Shown here: piece by piece, positions 26,210 through 34,866 of the stretch
Layout: each line of letters begins with the position of its first letter
How positions within the stretch are numbered: position 1 is the stretch's first letter
NCBI RefSeq assembly: GCF_022763305.1
Contig: NZ_JALEGT010000017.1
Span: 1 to 64,000 of the forward strand
DNA length: 64,000 bases
Origin: Marivita sp.
GTDB lineage: Bacteria; Pseudomonadota; Alphaproteobacteria; Rhodobacterales; Rhodobacteraceae
Reading direction: 5' to 3'
Program-made: the position numbers and the translations under genes
The notes under the pieces: model-generated
Database searches by the model: none
Told to the model about the DNA's origin: nothing
Seen by the model: only the letters and a program-made list of their open reading frames with translations

Positions 26210-27922
26210 ATGAAGACGCGGCCGGATCGAACGGAAACCCACGACATCCTCGTGATTGGATCGGGGGCCGGCGGCATGTCCACGGCAATCACCGCCAAAA
26301 AGCACGGGGCCTCCGTCGCCATCCTCGAGAAAGAGCCGGTCTTTGGCGGCACGACAGCGTTCTCGGGCGGTGTTCTGTGGATCCCGCTGAACAAGCACGC
26401 CAAAGCGGCGGGCGTGGACGACAGCCGCGAGGCCGCCATCCGCTACATGAAAGAGGAAACCGGCAATTTCTATTCCGCCGATGCGGTCGAAGCGTTCATC
26501 GACACCGGTCCCGAGATGGTCGACTGGTTTGAACGCGAGACAAGCATGAAATTCGTCCCGACACTCTATCCCGATTATCACCCCGACGTGCCGGGTGGGG
26601 TGGATGTCGGTCGATCGATCCTCGCGGCGCCTTTTGACACCTCGGTTCTGGGCGAAAATCTCAAGCGGCTGAAATCACCCCTCGCAACCATCACCTTTAT
26701 GGGGATGATGTTCAATTCCTCGAATGCCGACATCAAACATTTCTTCAACGCAACCAAGAGCCTGAAGAGCTTTGGCTATGTGACCAAGCGGATGCTCAAA
26801 CATTTCGGAGAGGTTGCCCGCTATGGCAAGGGAGTGCAGGTGACCAGCGGGAATGCTCTGGCCGCGCGACTTGCAAAAAGCGTGTTTGATCTGGGTATCC
26901 CGATCTACACCGAAACGCCGGCAGACGAACTGATGGTTGAAGGAGGCCGCGTTGTCGGCGTGCGCTCGGGCAACAGCGTTCTGCGGGCGCGCAGAGCTGT
27001 CGTGCTGGCGACTGGTGGCTTTGCCCATGACGTGGAAAAGCTGAAGAAGGCCTATCCCCATCTGCGGCGCGGCGGCGAACATTTCTCCCCCGTGCCCCAA
27101 AGCAATACCGGAGACGGCATACGTCTGGCCGAAGCCGTGGGTGGCCACGCTCCGATCGAATTCAGCGACACCTCGGCCTGGATGCCGGTGTCGAAAGTCC
27201 CGATGGGCGGTGGAACCTTCGGCGCGTTCCCGCATCTGCTGGACCGCTACAAGCCCGGCATCATCGCCGTGCTGAAATCCGGCAAACGTTTCACGAACGA
27301 AAGTGAAAGCTATCATGATGTCGGCGCGGCATTGATGCGCGCCTGTGACGGAGAGACGGAAACAGCGGCCTGGCTGATCTGTGATCATCCGACGATCCGC
27401 AAATACGGTCTTGGCTATGCCAAACCGGCCCCTGTGCCGCTGGGGCGACACATCTCGAACGGGTACATCCAGAAAGGCGATACGCTGGCAGAGCTTGCGC
27501 GCAAGACCGGTATTGACCCCGCCGGACTGGAGGCGACGGTCGCCGCCTATAATGGACCCGCCGCACAGGGCGAGGATCCCGAATTCGGGCGCGGGACAAC
27601 CAGCTTCAACCGATATCTTGCCGACCCCGAGAACCGTCCGAACCCGTGCGTCGCTCCGATCGGCAAAGGGCCTTACTATGCGCTCAGGATCATTATGGGC
27701 GACCTCGGCACATTCGACGGTCTGCGCACGGATGTGTCGGGTCAGGTGCTCGACAAGGAAGGGCAGCCAGTGTTGGGCCTCTACGCGGTGGGCAATGACC
27801 GAGCGTCCATCATGGGCGGCAATTATCCCGGCGCCGGGATCACTCTGGGTCCTGCCATGGTCTTCGGCTACATCACCGGTCGGCACCTTGCCGGGATCAG
27901 CGTCAAGGGTGCGGCTGCATGA
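26210..27922 (+). CDS. KstD-like FAD dehydrogenase (copy 1)
   Basis: This 570-residue flavoprotein belongs to the fumarate reductase/3-ketosteroid delta-1-dehydrogenase superfamily. The FAD loop GSGAGG is at 17-22, followed by EKEPVFGGTTAFSGG. Near the C-terminus the pattern ASIMGGNYPGAGITLGPAMVFGY keeps the KstD Tyr and Gly that act on the enone. Such enzymes desaturate a ring next to a ketone. GGAGGGAGG precedes the ATG. It overlaps the next SDR gene by four bases, giving an alcohol dehydrogenase plus desaturase pair. A steroid substrate is not supported by any other gene here. Confidence 0.88.
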   Translation: MKTRPDRTETHDILVIGSGAGGMSTAITAKKHGASVAILEKEPVFGGTTAFSGGVLWIPLNKHAKAAGVDDSREAAIRYMKEETGNFYSADAVEAFIDTGPEMVDWFERETSMKFVPTLYPDYHPDVPGGVDVGRSILAAPFDTSVLGENLKRLKSPLATITFMGMMFNSSNADIKHFFNATKSLKSFGYVTKRMLKHFGEVARYGKGVQVTSGNALAARLAKSVFDLGIPIYTETPADELMVEGGRVVGVRSGNSVLRARRAVVLATGGFAHDVEKLKKAYPHLRRGGEHFSPVPQSNTGDGIRLAEAVGGHAPIEFSDTSAWMPVSKVPMGGGTFGAFPHLLDRYKPGIIAVLKSGKRFTNESESYHDVGAALMRACDGETETAAWLICDHPTIRKYGLGYAKPAPVPLGRHISNGYIQKGDTLAELARKTGIDPAGLEATVAAYNGPAAQGEDPEFGRGTTSFNRYLADPENRPNPCVAPIGKGPYYALRIIMGDLGTFDGLRTDVSGQVLDKEGQPVLGLYAVGNDRASIMGGNYPGAGITLGPAMVFGYITGRHLAGISVKGAAA

Positions 27923-28701
27923 GTTGGCTGGGTCTGGAAGGCAGGGTCGCGGTTGTCACCGGCGCTGGAGGCGGCATCGGCAAGGCAATTGCTGCCGCGT
28001 TTGCCGAACAGGGTGCGCAGGTCGCCTTGCTTGACATCAATGCCGAGACCGTCGCCGCCTCCGCTTCAGACATCGGTGGTCTTGGGATTGCCTGTGATGT
28101 CACGGAGTCTGCAAGCGTCGCCGCCGCCCTCTCGCGTGTCGAGACCGCGTTCGGACACGCCGATATTCTCGTCAACAATGCAGCCTATCTGAGCCCGGGT
28201 GCACTGGACGAGGTCGAGGTCTCGGCCTGGCAAAGGATGCTCGACGTCAACCTCACAGGCTACCTGCGCTGCGCGCAAGCTTTTGGAAAGGCGATGCTCT
28301 CCCGGGGCAGCGGCGCGCTTGTGCATGTGGGCTCCATCTCGGGTCACAACCAACAGGCGTTTTCGAATGCCTATTCCGCGTCCAAGGCCGGAGTGTCGAT
28401 GCTCTCACGGCAACTCGCCTTCGAATGGGGGCCACGCGGCGTGCGGTCGAACGTGGTGGCGCCGGGCCTGGTCCGCACACCGCTCTCAGAAGCGTTCTAT
28501 GCGGACCCCAAAACCAAGGCGGCGCGCGAAGCGGTTGTACCACTTCGCCGGATTGGACAGGTTTCGGACATTGCGGACGCCGTGCTTTTCTTCGCATCGG
28601 ACCGGGCCAGCTATATCAGCGGTCAGGAGGTGATCGTCGATGGCGGGTATAATCAGACCTTGATGAGCCATGTGCCGCGGCCGGGCTACTCGGATGACTA
28701 G
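27919..28701 (+). CDS. Short-chain dehydrogenase/reductase (SDR)
   Basis: This 260-residue classical SDR has the cofactor loop GAGGGIG at 15-21, NNAA at 87-90, and catalytic Ser139, Tyr152 and Lys156 (AYSASKAG). Asp39 after the second strand suggests NAD rather than NADP. It likely interconverts a ring alcohol and ketone for the overlapping KstD-like enzyme. Its stop overlaps the start of a decayed second SDR. Confidence 0.92.
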   Translation: MSWLGLEGRVAVVTGAGGGIGKAIAAAFAEQGAQVALLDINAETVAASASDIGGLGIACDVTESASVAAALSRVETAFGHADILVNNAAYLSPGALDEVEVSAWQRMLDVNLTGYLRCAQAFGKAMLSRGSGALVHVGSISGHNQQAFSNAYSASKAGVSMLSRQLAFEWGPRGVRSNVVAPGLVRTPLSEAFYADPKTKAAREAVVPLRRIGQVSDIADAVLFFASDRASYISGQEVIVDGGYNQTLMSHVPRPGYSDD

Positions 28702-28860
28702 GACCGTTCTGGTGAACGATGGTACGTCCGGCATCGGTTGGGCGACCGCGCAGCTATCTGCATCACACCGCAGCCAGCGCCATCACAGGTGTTGCGTTGT
28801 CGGTCGACGGGGGTGGGCCGCCTTGGATGGTCTTGGGGATGCTTTTGCCGGCTGAGGCGC
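28694..28860 (+). pseudogene. Remnant of a second SDR gene with a large internal deletion and frameshift
   Basis: An ATG at 28694 opens a frame reading MTRTVLVNDGTSGIGWATAQ, a normal SDR N-terminus with the GTSGIG cofactor loop. About 70 bases later the reading shifts by one frame to SAITGVALSVDGGG (from about 28776), which is the usual SDR C-terminal segment. Roughly 170 central residues, including the Ser-Tyr-Lys site, are absent. The relic overlaps the stop of the intact SDR as a coupled gene would, so it was probably a third gene of that operon before it decayed. Confidence 0.75.
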
Positions 28861-28864
28861 CGGG

Positions 28865-29299
28865 CTACGTCGCCAGAAGCCGGTACATCGCCTGCACCGC
28901 GACAGGGTATCCCTGTGCGCCCAAACCCGCGATCACGGCGGTCACACCCTGCGACATGACAGAATGCCGATGCGCTGCGTCCCGGGCATGGATGTTCGAG
29001 ATGTGCAATTCGATCACCGGGCCGTCAAAGGCCTTGAGTGCATCGAGTATCGCGATCGACGAAAAGGACCAACCCGCCGGGTTGATGATGATGCCACCGC
29101 CCGTCTCGCGCGCCGCGTGGATGAGGTCGATCATCACGCCTTCATGGTTGGTCTGGTGAAACTCAAGCCGACCGGATGCGACGTCCCGGCACATCGCCTC
29201 GATATCTGCCAGAGTTGTGGTTCCGTAGATATGTGGCTCACGCACCCCGAGAAGATCGAGGTTCGGACCATTCAGAACATGGACGGTGGCATGGCTCAC
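28865..29299 (-). CDS. aroQ: Type II 3-dehydroquinate dehydratase family protein with altered active site
   Basis: This 144-residue protein has the AroQ/QutE fold and matches its length. Conserved residues are Asn10 (LNGPN), Arg20 and Tyr25 (REPHIYG), Asn73 (INP), Glu97 and His99 (ELHISN). Two usual active-site residues differ: the His of the xTHTS loop is Phe79, and the Arg of the ARExFRR segment is His110. It may act on 3-dehydroquinate in a catabolic path or on a related hydroaromatic ketone. The start is GTG at 29299 in a GTGA overlap with livF; it is the last gene of a nine-gene minus-strand operon. Confidence 0.85.
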   Translation of the reverse strand: MSHATVHVLNGPNLDLLGVREPHIYGTTTLADIEAMCRDVASGRLEFHQTNHEGVMIDLIHAARETGGGIIINPAGWSFSSIAILDALKAFDGPVIELHISNIHARDAAHRHSVMSQGVTAVIAGLGAQGYPVAVQAMYRLLAT

Positions 29300-30024
29300 G
29301 CGGTTTCTTCCTCGTCGATATGTCCACCAAGGAACAGGTGGCCCACCTTGGGATCGTTCAGAAGGACATCGGCACGATCATGCATCCGGGTCTGCCCGAG
29401 TTCCAGCACGATCCCGAAATCGGACATCGCAAGAGCGGATTTCGCGTTCTGTTCCACCATCAGGATCGTCACACCCTGATCCCGCAACCGTTGGAGCGTG
29501 CGGAAGACTTCTTGAACAAGACTGGGCGACAAACCGATTGAGGGCTCGTCAATCAGGATCAACTTGGGATCGAGAAGAAGCGCCCGCGCCACCTCGAGCT
29601 GTTTCTGCTGCCCCCCGGACAATTCGATCGCCTTGCGGTCGCGGAATTCGCGCAGCATCGGAAACTGGTCCATCACCTGTTCGATACGTGCCCGGACCTT
29701 GGCCTGATCCCGCGACGTGATCCCGCCCAGTTCGAGATTGTGATATACCGACAACTGCGGCACCACGTTTCGCCCTTGCGGCACATAGGTGACGCCGTGG
29801 TCGATCATCTGTTTCGGGCTCTGGCCGGTCACGTCTTTTCCATCAAGAAGCACCTGGCCTGAACTGATGTTCAAGAGACCGAAAATCGCCTTGAATACAG
29901 TCGACTTGCCTGCGCCGTTGGGTCCGATCACTGTGGTAATCGAGGCCTTGGGGATCGTGAAGGATGTACCGTTCAGGATCGTGATCTTGCCGTAGCCGCC
30001 GTAGATATCCTTGAGTTCCAGCAT
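29296..30024 (-). CDS. livF: Branched-chain-type ABC transporter ATPase (LivF)
   Basis: This 242-residue ATPase has Walker A GPNGAGKS (about 34-41), the signature LSGGQQKQLEVARALL and Walker B KLILIDEPS. It pairs with LivG to power uptake by the LivHM permease at the inner membrane. HAAT-family importers of this kind often carry aromatic or alicyclic acids in catabolic clusters. It lies three bases after livG and overlaps aroQ. Confidence 0.93.
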   Translation of the reverse strand: MLELKDIYGGYGKITILNGTSFTIPKASITTVIGPNGAGKSTVFKAIFGLLNISSGQVLLDGKDVTGQSPKQMIDHGVTYVPQGRNVVPQLSVYHNLELGGITSRDQAKVRARIEQVMDQFPMLREFRDRKAIELSGGQQKQLEVARALLLDPKLILIDEPSIGLSPSLVQEVFRTLQRLRDQGVTILMVEQNAKSALAMSDFGIVLELGQTRMHDRADVLLNDPKVGHLFLGGHIDEEETA

Positions 30025-30027
30025 CCC

Positions 30028-30774
30028 TCAGCCCCCCAGATACGCGTCGATGACCTGTTGGTTCGACCGGATGTCATCGGGGCTGCCTTCGGCAATGATG
30101 GCGCCTTCGGCCAGCACGATGATCCGCGTGCAAAGGCTCATCACGAATTCCATGTTGTGTTCGATCACCACGAACGTCGTGCCATGCTCGCGATTGTAGG
30201 TCTGGAGCCGGTCCTTCAGGTGCCCCAGCATCGTCAGGTTTACACCCCCGGCCGGTTCGTCAAGCAGCACAAGGTCGGGACCGGCCATGAAGGCCATTGC
30301 CGCATCAAGAAGCTTTTGCTGACCATAGGACAGGCTTCCTGCCATCTCGTCGCGCAGATGCTCCAGTCGGAAAAACGCAATCATCTGCTCGGCTTCTCCG
30401 GTGAGCCCGGCATCGGAAGGCCCGAAAAGGCGCGACACCATGCTTCCATGATGCTCCTGTCCGGCAAGAATGATGTTTTCGATCACGCTCATCTGCGGAA
30501 AGACGGACAGTTGCTGAAACGTACGGCCGACCCCAAGCTTGTTGAGGTCTGCCGCGCGCATCCCCGAGACGGAAGTGCCCTTGACGGTGACTTGGCCGGT
30601 GTCAGGTCGCAATTGACCCAGAACGCAGTTGAAGAGTGTCGACTTGCCCGATCCGTTCGGACCGATCAGACCAAGAACTTCTCCCGGCTGAACATCGAAA
30701 CTGACGTCCCGAACCGCCTTGATGCCGCCAAACGACTTCGAGATGTTTCGGATGCTCAGGACAGACTGGCTCAC
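30028..30774 (-). CDS. livG: Branched-chain-type ABC transporter ATPase (LivG)
   Basis: This 248-residue ATPase has Walker A GPNGSGKS, a LivG-style segment GVGRTFQQLSVFPQMSVIENI, the signature LSYGQQKLLDAAMAFM and Walker B DLVLLDEPAGG. I chose the GTG at 30774, which overlaps the livM stop (GTGA) and begins the usual SQSVLSIRNISKSFGG; the frame is open much further upstream only as a shadow of livM. Confidence 0.93.
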   Translation of the reverse strand: MSQSVLSIRNISKSFGGIKAVRDVSFDVQPGEVLGLIGPNGSGKSTLFNCVLGQLRPDTGQVTVKGTSVSGMRAADLNKLGVGRTFQQLSVFPQMSVIENIILAGQEHHGSMVSRLFGPSDAGLTGEAEQMIAFFRLEHLRDEMAGSLSYGQQKLLDAAMAFMAGPDLVLLDEPAGGVNLTMLGHLKDRLQTYNREHGTTFVVIEHNMEFVMSLCTRIIVLAEGAIIAEGSPDDIRSNQQVIDAYLGG

Positions 30775-31745
30775 AGCTGTGCCCCCTTCTGCATGTCCTT
30801 TCGCACCTCCTGCTGCGGCTTGAGGCGCGCCATCAGCTTCTGGCCCAGACCGATCAGGCCGTTCGGCGAATAGACCATCAACACGATCACCAGGAAGGCA
30901 TAGATCATCAGGTAATACCCTTCGGTGAAGCGCAGAAACTCCGGAAGAATGATCACCACCGCAGCACCCAGCATCGGGCCATAGAAAAACCCTGCACCGC
31001 CCACGACGACCATCAGAAGGATCTTGAGCGAGTGGATGAGGGAAAACGACCCCGGTTCGATGAACTGCACGAGCGGCGCCATGATCGCCCCTGCCCCACC
31101 GCCAAAGGCACACCCGATCCCAAAGGCCAGGAGCGTGATGCGACGGGTGTCGACACCCAACGACTCCGCCCGGATCGGGTTTTCGCGCAGAGCCTTGAAT
31201 GCACGTCCCCACGGCGAATTGACGATCCACCAGAACACGAAAGCCGAGATCAGGAACAGAACCAGCGTGAAGTAGTAGAAATTGATCTGCTGCATCGTCT
31301 GGATGCCAAAGAATTCCGGGCGCGGCATGCCCACCAGACCGAATGACCCGCCGGTAATCTCTTCCTCGTTGCGGAACACAAGGAACACGATGGTGTTGAA
31401 CGCCAGCGTGACGAAGGCAAGGAAGTGGTGTTGCACCCGCAGCGCCGGATACCCAAGGATCAGGCCAATCACAAAGGTCGCCCCCATCGCCGCCAGCCAG
31501 CCCAGCACCCAATGATAGCCCGCCAATGTAATGAGCGACGTGATATAGGCCCCAATACCCACAAAGCTTGCCTGCGCAAGGCTCACCTGACCGGCATAGC
31601 CAAGCGTCAGGTTCAGCCCCATGGCCGCTACCGAGAACATCAGCCAAGAGCACATGACATAGATGATGTAGTTCTTCTGGCCCAGCGGCGCGAGGATCAG
31701 CACCGCGATGGCAAGAATGACAAAGAACAGATGCTTGCGGCTCAT
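30771..31745 (-). CDS. livM: Branched-chain-type ABC transporter permease (LivM)
   Basis: This 324-residue membrane protein has about nine hydrophobic segments and the family stretch GYAGQVSLAQASFVGIGAY near residue 50. It forms the channel together with LivH. It overlaps livH by four bases upstream and livG by four bases downstream. A hydrophilic C-terminal tail (KLMARLKPQQEVRKDMQKG) is cytoplasmic. Confidence 0.93.
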   Translation of the reverse strand: MSRKHLFFVILAIAVLILAPLGQKNYIIYVMCSWLMFSVAAMGLNLTLGYAGQVSLAQASFVGIGAYITSLITLAGYHWVLGWLAAMGATFVIGLILGYPALRVQHHFLAFVTLAFNTIVFLVFRNEEEITGGSFGLVGMPRPEFFGIQTMQQINFYYFTLVLFLISAFVFWWIVNSPWGRAFKALRENPIRAESLGVDTRRITLLAFGIGCAFGGGAGAIMAPLVQFIEPGSFSLIHSLKILLMVVVGGAGFFYGPMLGAAVVIILPEFLRFTEGYYLMIYAFLVIVLMVYSPNGLIGLGQKLMARLKPQQEVRKDMQKGAQL

Positions 31746-32620
31746 ACGGTACGGCCCTCCGTCGTGCCCAGAAGACCTTGCGGCCGGACCATGATGATGA
31801 AGATCAAAAGCAGCATCGGCACGGCTTGCCGGTATTCCGCCGAAACATAGGCGGCCGACAGGTTGTCGATCACGCCGATAAGCAAGCCGCCCACAAGCGC
31901 TCCGCGGATCTGGTTGAAGCCACCGACAATGGCGGCAATGAAGGCAACAAGGCCCAGCACTTCACCATTCGAGAACTTGGCAAGGTAGATCGGGGTGATC
32001 AGCACCGACGCGATGGCCGCCAGCGCGCCGTTGATCAGAAAAGTGTACATCACCATACGCTTGATATCGACGCCAAGTATCTTGGCCACTTCCGGGTTCT
32101 GCGCTGTGGCCTGCATGCAGCGCCCGGTGCGGGTCCGGCTCAGGAAGAGCTGCAGGATGATGATCGTCCCCATGGCAATGACGAAGTTTGCAAAATCCGC
32201 GACAGAAATTTTTGCACCTAGGATCGACATGACGTCATGCGGGAAAAGGCCCGGAAACGGCTGGCCCAAGGGCGAATAGAACTCCTTGACCATCTCTTTC
32301 ATCAGCAGGCCAAGCGCGATCGTCGCAATCACCAAAGGCAAAACGCCATGGCTCAGCATAGGCTCGACGATCAGTTTCTTGAACAGCGCGCCCAACAGAA
32401 GCACCGACAGGAACAGGGCCAGCACGATGGCGATAGACATCGGCAAACCCATTTTGACCGTGAAAACCAGCACGAAAAAGGCAGGCAGCATCACGAACTC
32501 GCCCTGCGCAAAGTTGATCGTCTGTGACGCCTGCCAAAGGAGCGTAAACCCCACGGCGGCCAAGGCATAGATCGACCCGGCCGACAGGCCCGAGATCAGG
32601 ATTTGAAGAAATTCAGCCAT
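31742..32620 (-). CDS. livH: Branched-chain-type ABC transporter permease (LivH)
   Basis: This 292-residue membrane protein carries the LivH motif GLSAGSIYALAAVGFTLLWQASQTINFAQGEFVML at its N-terminus, and about eight hydrophobic segments. It is the partner permease of LivM. It starts 87 bases after the binding-protein gene, with a hairpin between them that may lower expression of the membrane genes. Confidence 0.93.
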   Translation of the reverse strand: MAEFLQILISGLSAGSIYALAAVGFTLLWQASQTINFAQGEFVMLPAFFVLVFTVKMGLPMSIAIVLALFLSVLLLGALFKKLIVEPMLSHGVLPLVIATIALGLLMKEMVKEFYSPLGQPFPGLFPHDVMSILGAKISVADFANFVIAMGTIIILQLFLSRTRTGRCMQATAQNPEVAKILGVDIKRMVMYTFLINGALAAIASVLITPIYLAKFSNGEVLGLVAFIAAIVGGFNQIRGALVGGLLIGVIDNLSAAYVSAEYRQAVPMLLLIFIIMVRPQGLLGTTEGRTV

Positions 32621-32663
32621 GCGCTTACGCCTTCCGATGATGTCTCGGGGTGGTGGATAAACG

Positions 32664-32694
32664 AAGGGCGGCGCAGATGTCCCGCGCCGCCCTT
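32664..32694 (-). terminator. Intra-operon hairpin between binding-protein and livH genes
   Basis: AAGGGCGGCGC and its exact complement form an 11-bp stem with a nine-base loop. On the minus strand the stem runs into TTCGTTTATCC, a weak T-rich tail. This is the typical place for a partial terminator or mRNA-stabilising stem that gives more binding protein than permease. Confidence 0.65.
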
Positions 32695-32707
32695 TTGATC
32701 CGTCAGA

Positions 32708-33835
32708 TCAGTTGGCCGGCAGGGTCTTGGTGATTTTCTGCTGACCGTCGACCACTTCGACAAGGAAGCTCTCGCGCGACATCTCGCCCGTGTCGTCCCA
32801 GCAGACATCCATCAGAACACCGGGATATTCCGATGCGTTCAGGCACAGGCCGTGCAATGTGTCTGCAAAGGCCTGACGGTCGAAAGACCCGACCTTTTCC
32901 GTGACATATTTGATCATGTACGCGCCGATGTAGCCCTTGATCGCGTTGTGGTCCGCGCCGTAGCCGAATTTCTCCTGAAACTTCGCAGCCATCTCCTGGA
33001 TCGCCGGGATCGGTGCTTCGGCTGTCAGTCCCACATGTGACGCGACACCGTTTGCAGCTTCACCGGCAAGGTCGATAACCTTCTGCGAGGCGACCACCGT
33101 ATCGCCGACGATCGGCAGTCCGAGGTCTTGCTTTGCCGCCTCAATCAGAAAGCGTGCCGACTCTTCCTCGGTCATGTACGAGAACACGGCCTCTGCGCCC
33201 GAAGACTTGAGCTTGGCCACATCGGCAGCGAAATCCACCTGCGCCTGCTCGGTCGGGATATTCGCCACGATCTCGATCCCCTGAGCCTCTGCAACGCTGA
33301 GGAAGGCATCATGCCCGCCTTTGCCGAATTCGGTATTGGCCCAGATCACGGCGACCTTCGACGCGCCAAGATCATTCTTGATGTAGGACCCCAGCTTCGG
33401 CAGACCTTTCTGCGCTCCGAATGCGGTCCGGAAGATATAGGGATTCCCTTTGGCGGTGATCGTCGGGCTTTCCGAACCGGTGATCTGCGGCACGCCGTTT
33501 TGTTGCGCAACCAGCATGTTTACGACCGTGGACGAGGAATAGACGGTGCCGAGCAGCACAAATGTCTCTTCGTCGATGGCCTTTTGGACCATCGCGCGGC
33601 TGTTCTGCGGATCCGTCTGACTGTCGTATTCCACAAGGTCGATCTGCTCGCCCAAGATACCGCCTGCGGCGTTGATTTCCTCGACAGCCATCTTGATGCC
33701 GTCATGCCAGACGGCGCCCGCCGCCGCACCAGCGCCCGAGAGTTCGGCCACGCTTGCGATGCGAACGTCGGCAGTCGCCATTCCTGCGCAGAACGCAGCC
33801 ACGGCGGTTGTTGTCAGTGCCAGTTTCCGGATCAT
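32708..33835 (-). CDS. ABC transporter periplasmic binding protein, LivK/HAAT family
   Basis: This 375-residue protein has a signal peptide ending GMATA (about residue 22). The Leu/Ile/Val-binding fold follows, with the segments VEEINAAGGILGEQIDLVEYDSQTDP and VFLLGTVYSSSTV. HAAT binding proteins in catabolic islands often bind aromatic or cyclic acids. It lies 25 bases after the aroE-like gene and has its own GGGAGGAAA site. Confidence 0.9.
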   Translation of the reverse strand: MIRKLALTTTAVAAFCAGMATADVRIASVAELSGAGAAAGAVWHDGIKMAVEEINAAGGILGEQIDLVEYDSQTDPQNSRAMVQKAIDEETFVLLGTVYSSSTVVNMLVAQQNGVPQITGSESPTITAKGNPYIFRTAFGAQKGLPKLGSYIKNDLGASKVAVIWANTEFGKGGHDAFLSVAEAQGIEIVANIPTEQAQVDFAADVAKLKSSGAEAVFSYMTEEESARFLIEAAKQDLGLPIVGDTVVASQKVIDLAGEAANGVASHVGLTAEAPIPAIQEMAAKFQEKFGYGADHNAIKGYIGAYMIKYVTEKVGSFDRQAFADTLHGLCLNASEYPGVLMDVCWDDTGEMSRESFLVEVVDGQQKITKTLPAN

Positions 33836-33860
33836 CAGTTTCCTCCCGTTTGATTATCCG

Positions 33861-34718
33861 TCAGTTTCCAAGATGCAGCAGTGCATCCACCAAGAGTGCT
33901 TCTTGCGCCTTGAACATCCCGAGCCCCGCCATGGTCGCGCAGCCCTTCGACCGGGCCGCGACGATAAACGGAGACGCTTCGGGTTTCGTGATCGGGCAGG
34001 CCGCGAACTGACCTGCATGAAGCCGGTCCACCAGGACCGGCATCGGGTCTCCGTCGCGCATGCCCAACGGCGTCGCGTTTGCGATGACGTCGAACCCGGT
34101 CGGGTCCTCCGTTCCAACAGAAAGCCGACCTGCAAACGGTGTCTCAAGCCGTGCGATCAGCCCGTCACGCCGGCCGGCATCAACGTCATGCACCGCAAGA
34201 TGAGCTGCGCCCTGCAGCAGAAATTCGTACGCAATAGCCGATCCAGCTCCGCCCGCGCCCACAAGCAGAACCCGTTTGCCTTCGATGGCGCACCCTTCGG
34301 CACGGATGCCATTCACATACCCCATGCCGTCGGTGTTGTCGCCGATCCAGCCGCCTTCCCGGCGCCGCAGGACGTTGGCGGCACCGGCATAGCGGGCGCG
34401 CTCGGTCACCTCGGCGCAATAGTCCATCATGGCCTGTTTGTGCGGCACCGTGATCACGAGACCCGGCGCATTCCGCAGACTTTGCAGGCCCGCCATGAAG
34501 ACCGGAATATCCTTGGGGCTCACATGACCCGGCACGACCACGGTGTTGACTCCGCGCGCAGCAAAACGACGCGTGAGCAGCGACGGCGACTTCACCTGGG
34601 CGATCGGGTCGCCAATCACGAAGACAACCTGTGTCTCGCCGTCCAAACCAGCCACCCTTACACCGCCCTGATCCGAGGTGCAGGTTGCCGATTGCACTTT
34701 TGCCATTGCGCTGGCCAT
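33861..34718 (-). CDS. AroE-like dehydrogenase (shikimate dehydrogenase family) with altered substrate motif
   Basis: This 285-residue protein has the AroE fold. The catalytic pair is present: Lys94 in VPHKQ and Asp130 in DNTDG; the cofactor loop is GAGGAGS at 154-160. The substrate-carboxylate motif usually written HSxSP reads QVKSP (41-45), so the first Ser is Val42. This predicts a substrate other than plain shikimate. The ATG at 34718 starts the protein after a 148-bp gap from the epimerase gene. The neighbouring aroQ, Liv importer and KstD-like genes suggest it oxidises a ring hydroxyl of a hydroaromatic acid. Confidence 0.85.
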   Translation of the reverse strand: MASAMAKVQSATCTSDQGGVRVAGLDGETQVVFVIGDPIAQVKSPSLLTRRFAARGVNTVVVPGHVSPKDIPVFMAGLQSLRNAPGLVITVPHKQAMMDYCAEVTERARYAGAANVLRRREGGWIGDNTDGMGYVNGIRAEGCAIEGKRVLLVGAGGAGSAIAYEFLLQGAAHLAVHDVDAGRRDGLIARLETPFAGRLSVGTEDPTGFDVIANATPLGMRDGDPMPVLVDRLHAGQFAACPITKPEASPFIVAARSKGCATMAGLGMFKAQEALLVDALLHLGN

Positions 34719-34866
34719 GTCAGCACCGCCCTGGTCCTGGTTCCTCCTGCACGGCCAATTGCGTTGTGGCCATGCACTCCTAGGACAAAATTTCTGGGTT
34801 TTCCCGCGTCGAATGAAAATGGATGAAGCCAAGCAATGATTGGACAATTCGATTGCGGAACCCGGA

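Noticed and set aside
30775-31653. Upstream extension of the livG frame
   Set aside because: It overlaps livM in another frame without family sequence; the GTG at 30774 in a GTGA overlap is the natural start.
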